Shown here one piece after another: positions 10,045-19,200 of a DNA stretch of 64,000 nucleotides. Both the position numbers and the translations under genes were made by a program. The stretch's first letter is position 1; every line of letters starts with the position of its first letter. The stretch is from Coix lacryma-jobi var. lacryma-jobi. Taxonomy: Eukaryota > Streptophyta > Magnoliopsida > Poales > Poaceae. The notes beneath the pieces were generated by a model. It was not told the origin of the DNA. It ran no database searches and saw nothing but the letters and a program-made list of their open reading frames with translations. Location: contig CM019824.1 of assembly GCA_009763385.1 (NCBI GenBank), forward strand, positions 111,432,660-111,496,659. Direction: 5' to 3'.

Positions 10045-10309
10045 ACTGGAAATCATGTGCAAACATTGTGATGAACTAACTAGCAAAGTTGCTAATCTTG
10101 AAGCCATTGGAGCAAACCCCACCGAGGCTTCTAAATTTGAAAACTCAATTTTTTGAAATATACCTAAGAAGGATGCCTCTACTTCTTGCATTGATTTACT
10201 TGATTTAGACTAAACCCTATGCAAACAAGCTTGTGTTAAGGATGTGATTATAGAAACATGTACACAAGAAGTTGCAATGGAGAATGAGCTACTAAGGCAA
10301 GAAGTGGCT
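10045..10309 (+). pseudogene. Copia W gag fragment
   Basis: The forward translation includes MCKHCDELTSKVANLEA, then KKDASTSCIDLLDLD and ENELLRQEVA, a helical, Cys-pair-bearing gag segment typical of grass copia families. In-frame TGA and TAA codons (about 10154 and 10210) show decay. The piece ends at TGGCT (10305-10309), the left target duplication of chromovirus X. Confidence 0.6.
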
Positions 10310-10927
10310 TGTAACACTCTAAGTGTTAAGCAGACTAAAACCTGACATGTCATCATATGCACTGGCATTTCATCTGAGTTGATAACCTGAATATGCATTC
10401 ACTAAAAACAAGTTTTATTTTTCATACTTGTGCTTAGTGGATAAGAAGTGCTTAAGTTGAAACCCTAGTTATGCTTTCTTATGTGGTGAATAGTGCTTTT
10501 ATATATATAAGGGTAGTATGGTAATTTCTTATATAGTAATTGAACTTTTGACCCAACTTTGATATTATGTCTCAAAGGTGTATTTGGAACATGTTTCGAG
10601 TCACCATTGAGGTATAATTCAAATTGGATTGAAATTCAACTAATTTGTTTATTTAATTTAAAAATCCTCTTTTATCCCCTTTATTAGCAATCAAAATCTA
10701 AAAAGAATTTGAGTATGTTTCAAAAAGCAAAGTTGCTCAATTTTTTATAAGGATCAACTTTGGTGTATAAAGTTTTTCAAGTTCTTATTTGAAATCAGAA
10801 GTAATTGTGAAAATACCCTTTTGCCCTTTTTGTCCCCTTTTGATTTTCAAACTCTAATTCAAAAACTAAGTATATTTTGCTTATGTTGCAAAAATAAAAG
10901 ATGTTCAGTATTGAATTCTGAACATTT
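10310..10927 (+). repeat. Chromovirus X 5' LTR, first segment
   Basis: The first 618 bp of the X 5' LTR match 34082-34697 of the 3' LTR closely. The match breaks at CATTT (10923-10927), the target duplication of element Y, and resumes after 24889. The whole segment is AT-rich and non-coding (U3). Confidence 0.9.
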
Positions 10928-12069
10928 TGTAACACCCCTGGTGTTTAACTGTAATTAACCTGACATGTCATCATCATTAGTCATTAATCATCCTTGCCTT
11001 GCATTTATGTTTGCTTAGTACTTGTGTAGCAATCTCTTTTCAAAAACCCTAAAAGCCCAAATCTTCCTATAAGGGCAAAAATGGTAATTTCACCTCTGTG
11101 CCTAGCTTTGTGTAATTCTTGTTCAGTTGGATGTCTTGAAGTTTTGTTGTGTTGGCCAAAGTTCAAAAACCAAAATCAGATTTCAAATCCCTTTGCAAAA
11201 CCCTGATTTCCAAACCCTGGATTTTATCCCTCTTTTTGTAATTCTAAAATTATTCAAAATCTGAGGTTGGTCCAAAAAGCAAAGTTGTAGATCTGGCCAA
11301 GAGAAACAACTTTGGTATTTACAAATTTTCAAGTTTCTGTACAAAGTTTGAAGTAAATACAAATTCATTCAAATTCCAGTTTTGTTCCCTTTTCAGTTTT
11401 CAAAATTTATTTAACAACTATTGAGTTCCAGAAAAAGTGTATATTAGAAAAGTTGTAGGTTTTGTCAAATGGAACAACTTTCATATATAAAGATTTTCAA
11501 GTTTCAGTTTGAAATCCAAAGTAATTTTGATTTGAATCAAATTTGAAAAGTGTCCCCTTTTCTGTTTTTGAATATAGTTCAAAAACTATTTGGAATTTGA
11601 AAATGTTCATATTGACAAAGTTGTAGATCTCTTTTTTCTGAGCAACTTTGGTATTTTGAGTTTTTGTCGCACAGTTCTAATTTTGGGAGAAATTTGCAAA
11701 ATACAGAAACCAGCCAAAAGTCAAACCCTAAACCCTAGCCCTGTTCATCTTCCTCGCGTAGGGGGGAGGGCCCCGGCCGTGGCCGAGCCTCCGGCGCTGC
11801 GTGCGCCACGCGTTTGGCAGCCGCTCGTCTGTCCCCGACCAGCCGCCTGCGTCCGCGCCATCATTCCGCCCCCGCACGCGCACGCGCTGACCTCCACACC
11901 CGTCCCCTACAGTGCCCAGGGCGTCGCCGCCGCGTGGCCATCGCCGGCGAGCCTTCGCCCAGGCCCTGCACGCACGCCTGTCCTTCCCGCCAGAGCGCAA
12001 TCGAGTGCGCACGCTCTCGCCGAGCTTATCCACCCCACCCCGTGCTCTCTACCGGCCTCTGGCCGCGGC

Positions 12070-12076
12070 TATATAA
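12070..12076 (+). promoter_or_regulatory. TATA box of chromovirus Y LTR
   Basis: TATATAA lies in a GC-rich context (CGCGGCTATATAAGCCCGCC), followed after about 30 bp by a C/T-rich stretch (TTCTCACTCAG) suited to a plant start site. The same box is at 21901-21907 in the 3' LTR. It predicts transcription from about 12100-12110, so the RNA would carry about 4.1 kb ahead of gag. Confidence 0.7.
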
Positions 12077-12327
12077 GCCCGCCGGAGCCCCGAGCTTCTC
12101 ACTCAGCTCCGCCTCCGTCGCCAGCACAGTCCACAACCTCCATCGCTCAACCACCTAGCCCGAAAGCTCCGCCTTGAGCTCGTGAAGCTTTCCCACCCTT
12201 CAATTTCACCTCCCCCGCCTCCAATCGCCCGGCGTAACCCCATCGTTCCCATCTCCGGCGGAAACCCGGTGAACTCGGGTTCGTCAAATACTCCCTCTCC
12301 GGTCACGGATACCTTCCTCTGACCCCT

Positions 12328-14717
12328 GTGTCAGCTTCCTTGGTTCCGTGCGACTCTGACCAGGCCCTTGCGGTCTCGTGTGTTGCGCAGGGTCGTCGGA
12401 GCGCCGCTCGCCGCTCGCCGCCGAAAGAGCTCCACCGAACCACCGCCCCGCCGAGCCCTGTCTCCGACCGTGGTAAGCACTCGAAGCCCCCTCGGTCTCT
12501 GCCTTTTAACGGCGCAAAGCTCGAGCCAGGCCTCGGGCGCTCGCGTTCACTGTGGCTCGAGCCAGGACTCGAGCACACGTTTCCGTCTTGCCCGAGCCCA
12601 AGCCTCGAGCGGACAGACCCTCACCACTTCGCTCGAGCCAGGCCTCGAGCGGACTTGCGCACCCTCCGTTTCGCCGAGCTAGGCCTCGGACGAAACGATC
12701 ATTTTCCGTCTCGCCCGAGCCTCCCGGCAAGGCCTCGGACGGACGCTTGCTTTTCCGTCTCGCCCGAGCCTTCCGTCTCGCCCGAGCCTTCCGTCCCGCC
12801 CGAGCCCGTGCGATTCGCCCGAGCCCGCGCGATTCGCCGAGCCCTTCATAGAAGGAGCACAGTGCTCTTTTCTTTTTCTGAAAGATGTGAATAGTGTTCT
12901 GTTTTCTCTTTTTTGTGTGAATTAATCTGTTGTTCCTTAAATCCTGATAAAATTATGGTATGCTCCTTGCACTGTGTAGTATTTTATAAAAATATGAAAT
13001 TTGACTTTTCTGCAAGAATTTAAAAATGTAAAATCCCTCTTTAAATTAATAAATGGATAGTTTCAGATTTTTAGAAAATTATTTATAACTCCAAAAATCA
13101 TGAGACTAATTTTTGTGAGCTTCCTGTGTCATGTTTAGTCTCTGGTGAAATTTTGAAGTCTTTTAGAACAAGTTGATTTTTGAGCATTTATCTTTAATTG
13201 TTAAATAGTGCCTTTTGTTAATTAATGTCTGGAATTATTTGAGCACCTTAATGACCTCCAAAAATTATGAAATTTGTTTTGCCATCTATCTACACCATAA
13301 TGAACTTATGTGATTAATTTGGTAATTTTTGGAGCAACTTCATAAAATGACCTTTTTAAATAATTAAGGAAAATAGAAAAAGTGATTAGGGTTCATGTTG
13401 TATGTCCTGTTTTGCATTGTTCATGCTAGCATACTCATGTGCACGCATCATTGCATTCGTATAGTCACCGAAGAAGGAGTCAAGATCGAGGCAGCCGCCG
13501 ACGAACCTGTCCCTGAGGCTACCCCGAGCTTCGACCTCTGCACCTCCAACCCTGAGCCAGCTGTCTTTGCTCTTCAAGGCAAGCCCCGGTGCATTTAACC
13601 CTTTCCTTGAATTTATAAAATGATTTCCTTAAATGCTTTTGAGTTAAATTATTGCATTAGGTTTATAGGAGTTGTGTGCTATCCTAATTGATGCACTATC
13701 CACCTTGACCACGGATACACCTGATACCTGCTTTTCAAAAGTATTTGAAAAATGCTTAGCAATGCTTATTGAATTAGACTTTGCAATAAAATGCCAATTT
13801 CAAAAGTGTGATCACTTACGCAATGTTTATGGGATTTTGGTCTTACTCCCCGGCTGTTGGCTAGGTATCTGATCCGTACCTAGTCAATAGCGAGGAGAGG
13901 TTGTCCGAGCGTACGGTGCCGTCATGTTGTAGTCCGGGACTCAACAGTTGACACCGACCGGGACAGGGTTGAAAAACTGACAGGACTATTACGCTTGGGT
14001 GAGATATAACCAAGGTATAGTTCTGGCTGGAAAATTAGGGACCATCCGTATGGGGGCCTGCTGGTCAAGACTTGTAACTATTCACATACTTCGGAAAGCT
14101 CTGGCTCCGAGGAATCCTTTATTGGACCGACAACCGCGCACTGGGAGTGGAGAGATGGCGGAAGTAGCATGTACCCACGTGGTCGTCGTACCTGGAAAGG
14201 TGTGGTGTACTGTACTTCCGGGTGGCGTAGGACCGGGTCCAATCTTGGAGGAATCGTGGTAGACGAGTTGGCATATGCAAGCTTGGGTGCTACATATGCA
14301 GTGTGGATAGGGATCCTCAGCTGAGTATTATTTATCCGGATTAACGTTGCTCCTCAGTTATGGAGACTTGGTCCACTGACTGTCAACGGAGAGTGGTTCT
14401 CAACTAGGAATGTTTTGAAATGTAAAATGAATCATGAATGATGAAAAATTGAGGAATACTGAATCTTTCAAAATAAAATAAGGTTTACAAAAATGCTTTT
14501 CTGCAAAATACTTGATCTTGCTTAAGCCTTACCTTGACTACCCTAAGCCTCTCATTCCTGAGTCTTCTCCCTTTTTCTTTAGTCGGGTAAGTCTTGTTGA
14601 GTACCCCAGTACTCAGGGTTTGTTACCCATGCTGGAGGTATGACAGAGTCCCCGATGTGTCTTGCACCCTGCTGCGTGACCATCGTCCAGGAAGAGGCCA
14701 ATGAGGCCGAAGAATAG
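12328..14717 (+). CDS. Candidate spliced ORF inside the Y LTR (hypothetical)
   Basis: Three exon-like pieces join in frame. Piece 1 is an open GC-rich stretch from about 12328 ending at a good donor (GACCGTG|GTAAGCAC, intron from 12473). Piece 2 is 13465-13578, between the acceptor TTCGTATAG and donor TTCAAG|GCAAGC, a GC-AG type site. Piece 3 is 14638-14717, after ...GGAG, or GCAG in the 3' LTR copy. The product would carry VTEEGVKIEA, DEPVPEATPSF and a final EEANEAEE. The second and third pieces have counterparts in X with the same phases. No ATG is assigned for piece 1, and no known domain is recognised. This is a prediction from splice signals only. Confidence 0.35.
14130..14370 (+). promoter_or_regulatory. 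Non-coding block conserved between Y and X LTRs
   Basis: About 240 nt resemble 27260-27500 of X although most of the two LTRs do not align. The strongest core is ACTGGGAGTGGAGAGATGGC, followed by AGTAGC, TGTACCC and TACTGTACT in the same order, then CATATGCAAG and CTACATATG. The block lies inside the predicted second LTR intron. No open frame explains the conservation. A structured RNA element (packaging, dimerisation) or a transcriptional element are possible roles. Confidence 0.6.
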
Positions 14718-15058
14718 TTGTACACCCTCGGGCTGGGTGATTATAAGTATCTTTGCTGTTCTCCACTATGTTGCCTATGTCTATTTCTATTATCAGAACT
14801 TGGTTTGTAATAACTGCACCTAAATTTCTATTTGGAACCCTGTTTTGTAAAACTAATGTTATTTAAGTCTTCCGCTCTTTATTCCGATGTTATTTGTAAA
14901 AGTATGAAATGCTGTAACCGAATTGTGAGATGATCCTGCGGACATTGGGCACTGATGTAGCCCGGTGGCGAACAGGTCTTAATCACATGGAACATGGGTT
15001 CGGCTGTCAGAGGTTGACAGGGACACGTGGGCCATGGGATTAGGGTCGTTCCGTCACA

Positions 15059-15388
15059 GAGTGGTATCGGAGCATCTCACTTTAACGTTGCAGTGTTCGT
15101 TTTTGCGAAAACTTCAAAAGACCTTTTTAGTCCAAACAAACTAAACTTGACTATTTTGAGTCCAAATTGCTTCTCTCATCTTGTCTCTCATATGGCAACA
15201 CTAGCTAGTGGAACAACATGTTTTAAGCCCTATGTACTTTATTTATTTATTGCATTGCTTTGTTCCGTAGGAACGATTCATGCATCATGTCATAATCACT
15301 TAAGTTAACTTCCTCTCTAAGTTCGTTGGGGTAGTATGCCTTTACCTGTTCTTGCTAGCCTTTCTCATCCATCTTCTCTTATCCAGAC
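15059..15388 (+). other. Chromovirus Y primer-binding site and leader
   Basis: Immediately after the LTR come GAG and TGGTATCGGAGC (15062-15073), close to the usual grass retrotransposon site complementary to the 3' end of initiator tRNA-Met (TGGTATCAGAGC) with one change. The rest is a short non-coding leader that ends in a polypyrimidine tract and TCCAG just ahead of the accessory ORF. Confidence 0.8.
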
Positions 15389-15994
15389 ATGGCCCGTATC
15401 AAGCTGACTGCCCGCAAGTCGACTGGACCGCATGGTGTGCCACGCCACCAGCTGGCACCTCGCGTTGGAGAAGAGACTGGAGAATCTTCCAACGGTCGTC
15501 GCTTTCCCCGCCGCACCCGCAAGAATCTGAAGGAGGAAATCAAGAATCTGAAGGCTGAAATAGAGAACATGGAGCATGACTTCTACCTTTCCCGCCTGGA
15601 GTTTTATGAGGCACGAGCTTCCCTGGAGCAGGCCAACCGGAACACGGTTCGCGCTATCGAGCAGCGCAATGATGCTTGGACCCGCGAGGACGTTACCAGA
15701 GCCCAGCTCCACGGACTGCAGCAGTACACAGCTCAGATTGAACAGTTTAATGATATGCTTCATGAGGAAGTGCATCAGCTGTATGATCAACTCCACCCCT
15801 TGGTACCCCCGGTTATGGAAGACCCTGAGGACGGAGTTGTGGAGGAACCAGAAGTGGAACAAGGGCCAGGCGAGAACGAAGAAGTTGAACCTGTCGAAGA
15901 TGTCTACGCTGAAGACGAGGACGAGGAGGAGGAGCCTGAGCTCATCCTCGAAGAAGACGACGACGAAGACATGATCATCATCGACAACGACTAG
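15389..15994 (+). CDS. Accessory protein with histone H3-like N-terminal tail (element Y)
   Basis: 201 residues from an ATG two bases after CAG. After Met, residues read ARIKLTARKSTG, then GVPRHQLAPR. They align with histone H3 residues 1-24, keeping R2, K4, T6, A7, R8, K9, S10, T11 and G12, then PR-QLA (an H3-like APRKQLA block shifted by one). Residues about 45-140 are rich in Glu/Lys/Leu/Gln and probably a coiled coil. Residues about 145-201 form a strongly acidic tail (DEDEEEEPE, EEDDDED). No histone fold is present. It lies between the primer-binding site and gag, and chromovirus X has a clear homologue at 28704. Its role is unknown; mimicry of the H3 tail is an inference. Confidence 0.8.
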   Translation: MARIKLTARKSTGPHGVPRHQLAPRVGEETGESSNGRRFPRRTRKNLKEEIKNLKAEIENMEHDFYLSRLEFYEARASLEQANRNTVRAIEQRNDAWTREDVTRAQLHGLQQYTAQIEQFNDMLHEEVHQLYDQLHPLVPPVMEDPEDGVVEEPEVEQGPGENEEVEPVEDVYAEDEDEEEEPELILEEDDDEDMIIIDND

Positions 15995-16226
15995 ACTCGT
16001 AGTGTCTGTACCATCTGCTTACCAAAAACCTTAGTCTAGGTTTGGGGCGTTAGTCTGTCTGTTGCCAAGTCTGGCATGTATCTTTCTTTTCGCATCTTTT
16101 CCCTTTATCGGTCTGTATCATCTGTCAGTCACCTTATCAAGTCATCAGTCTTTTATCAGAAGAAGCTATCAGTCTGTTGTTTTCAGAACCCTATCTATGA
16201 ATGCTAAGTTCCAAGTTGCTTAACAG
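15995..16226 (+). other. Spacer between accessory ORF and gag with acceptor-like site (Y)
   Basis: 232 bp non-coding, T-rich in its middle, ending GTTGCTTAACAG directly before the gag ATG. The same CAG|ATGCCTGTGAAC junction occurs in X at 29468-29482. It would make a good 3' splice site, offering a way to express gag from a long leader. Confidence 0.5.
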
Positions 16227-19200
16227 ATGCCTGTGAACACTCGCACTGGAGCTGGAGGTTCTGATGATGCCAACATCCCAAACCCTCCACCTGTCCCAGC
16301 TACCCTAGCAGATGCCATTGCAGCCTTGGCCGCCGCTGCCAACCTAATGGCTCAAAACCAAGGACAGCAGAACTTTCATCGTGGTCGCCACAACATCAAC
16401 CAAGAGACCACCTATGTGGAATTCACCGAAACTCGTCCACCGGTCTTCACCAAGGCCGATGAACCCCTCGAAGCTGATGATTGGCTCCGCACCATGGAGC
16501 AGAAGTTTGGTCTTATCAACTGCACCGATATCCAGAAACCACGGTTCGCTTCACAGCAGCTTCGTGGTCCGGCAAGTGCTTGGTACGCCAACCTGTTGGC
16601 TGCCCAGCCAGAAGGTCATCGGTTGACCTGGGAAGAGTTCTGCACTGCCTTCCGCGCTCATCACATCCCTTCCGGATTAATGAAAATGAAGCTTGATCAG
16701 TTCCTGGCTCTCCAACAGAAAGACTCCACAGTCATGCAGTGTGTGGGTCAATTCAATCATCTCAGCCAGTATGCCTCAGAGTATGTCAACACAGATGAGA
16801 AGAAGAGGGATTGTTTCCTCAGAGGACTGCACCCAAAGATCCGCAGGAGCTTGTCCAATAACCTGACTGGGTCTTATCACGATGTTGTTGACCGGGCTGT
16901 TGCTTTTGAAGAAAGCAATCGCCAGTACCAGGAAGAGAAGAAGAAGAAGAAAGCAGGGTCAAGCAGCTTCTCTGGCGGTCACAAACGCCAGAGAATCATC
17001 TATCACCCCAGCCACCACCACAATCGTCTACCTTACCCCAACCAGCAAGTGGTCGTCCGTACCGCGGCCACCACCCATAATGCCAACCAGCAGAGTGCCA
17101 CACAGCCGAACGCCCCAGGTGTTCGTATCACCACTCCACAAACAGCCTACAACCATCCCTGCTACAACTGTGGACAGCTTGGTCACTGGTCTCGTGAGTG
17201 CCCAAAGCCCAAGAGGTATGCCCAGAATGCTCAGAAGAATCCTGGAGGATCTCAGCAGCAGCACCACCGTGCACCGCAGCAGCATGCTCAGAAGGGCAAG
17301 ATTGTCAAGAAGCACGAGCAAGTCTACTACACCGCTGTCAGCGATATACTAGAAGGGGAGCCCGTCATGATCGGTAGGTTTCCTGTTGCCAATCACCCTG
17401 CAGTTGTGTTGTTTGATTCTGGTGCATCGCATTCCTTCATCAGTCGTACTTTTGTCATCAAGCATGAAATAACAATTGAGGATTTAAAAGAAAGTTTCTG
17501 CATATTTTCGCCTGGAGGGCGTATAAGTACTAAGGAAGTGGTTCGCAGTATACCAGTAAGGTTGGGGGAACATGTATTTCCCACCACCATGATAGTGCTT
17601 CATGATCAGGAGATAGATGTCATCCTAGGCATGAATTGGATGTGTCAGTATAAAGCCATGATCAACATCCTGAATAGAGTTGTGAGAGTGGATATTCCTA
17701 ACAGTACCGCCAAACTCCTTCTCCAACTTCCAATGCCTCAAAAACCAGCAGCCACTCAAATAAACACCGCCTATGTTCTGGAAACCCGGGACATCCCCGT
17801 GGTTTGTGAATTCCCTGATGTTTTTCCTGAGGATTTGCCTGGTCTGCCTCCTGACCGTGACATTGAGTTTGCCATAGAGCTAAAGCCCGGGACTGCTCCT
17901 ATATCCCGCAGAGCTTATCGAATGCCTCCCAGAGAGTTGGCAGAACTAAAAATCCAGTTACAAGATTTGTTGGACAAGGGTTTCATTCGCCCAAGCTCGT
18001 CTCCTTGGGGCTGTCCTGCAATCTTTGTAAAGAAGAAAGACAAGACTCTCAGAATGTGCATTGATTATCGCCCACTCAATGAGGTCACCATCAAAAACAA
18101 ATATCCCTTGCCTCGTATTGATCTTCTCTTTGACCAGTTAGCTGGAGCCAAAGTATTCTCCAAGATCGATCTCAGATCTGGCTACCACCAAATAAAGATT
18201 CGTCCTGAAGATATTCCTAAAACAGCTTTCACCACCAGATACGGCCTATATGAGTACTTGGTCATGTCCTTCGGTTTGACCAATGCCCCTGCTCATTTCA
18301 TGTACCTCATGAACTCTGTGTTCATGCCAGAGCTTGATAAATTCGTGGTCGTGTTCATTGATGACATCCTTGTCTACTCAAAAACCCCTGAAGATCATGC
18401 CGAACATCTTCGTATCGTTCTATCCCGTCTCAGAGAGCATCAGCTGTATGCCAAGTTCAGTAAATGTGAGTTCTGGTTAGATCAGATACAGTTTCTAGGT
18501 CATGTCCTTTCCGCTGAAGGTGTGTCAGTTGACCCTGGTAAAGTGGCAGACATTCTGGATTGGAAGCCACCTACCACTGTTCACCAAGTCCGCAGCTTTA
18601 TGGGAATGGCAGGATATTATCGTCGATTCATTCCGGATTTCTCAAGAATCGCCAAGCCTATCACTGAGTTAGTAAAGAATTCTGTGAAGTTTGTCTGGTC
18701 ACCAGCTTGTGAGCAAGCCTTTCAAACTTTGAAGAAACTGTTGACCACATCACCAGTGTTAGCCCAGCCAAACATCGAGAAGCCCTTTGATGTCTACTGT
18801 GATGCATCTGGTACTGGTTTGGGCTGTGTTTTGATGCAAGAAGGTCGAGTGATCGCTTATGCCTCCCGACAGCTTAAGCGACATGAAGAGAATTACCCAA
18901 CTCATGATCTCGAGTTAGCAGCAGTAGTGCATGCCTTGAAGATCTGGCGTCATTATTTGTTGGGCAGTACCTGTAATGTGTACACTGATCACAAAAGACT
19001 GAAGTATATCTTCACTCAAGAAGAGCTGAATATGAGGCAGAGAAGATGGCTTGAGTTAATTAAGGACTATGATCTTGAAGTGCATTACCATCCGGGTAAG
19101 GCGAATGTGGTCGCCGATGCGCTCAGTCGCAAGTCTTATTGCAACTGTCTGATGAAGAAACCCTATGATTCTTCTTTGTGTTATGAGCTGGAAAAGTTAA

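Larger units (their letters stand above)
10928..15058 (+). repeat. Chromovirus Y 5' LTR (4131 bp)
   Basis: The long LTR has an AT-rich U3, a GC-rich block with a TATA box (about 11740-12840), an AT-rich intron-like stretch and U5. It matches 20758-24889 along its whole length. It ends at the primer-binding site. The LTR is much longer than the 0.3-1.5 kb usual in plant LTR elements and contains exon-like segments described separately. Confidence 0.93.

Noticed and set aside
11728..12894. Several overlapping open frames in the GC-rich part of the Y LTR
   Set aside because: High GC removes stops on all frames. Only the frame that links by phase to the conserved downstream exon is mentioned, at low confidence.
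15389..15994. True histone H3 gene or pseudogene
   Set aside because: Only the first ~24 residues resemble H3; the histone fold is absent, and a homologous ORF sits at the same place in a second element.
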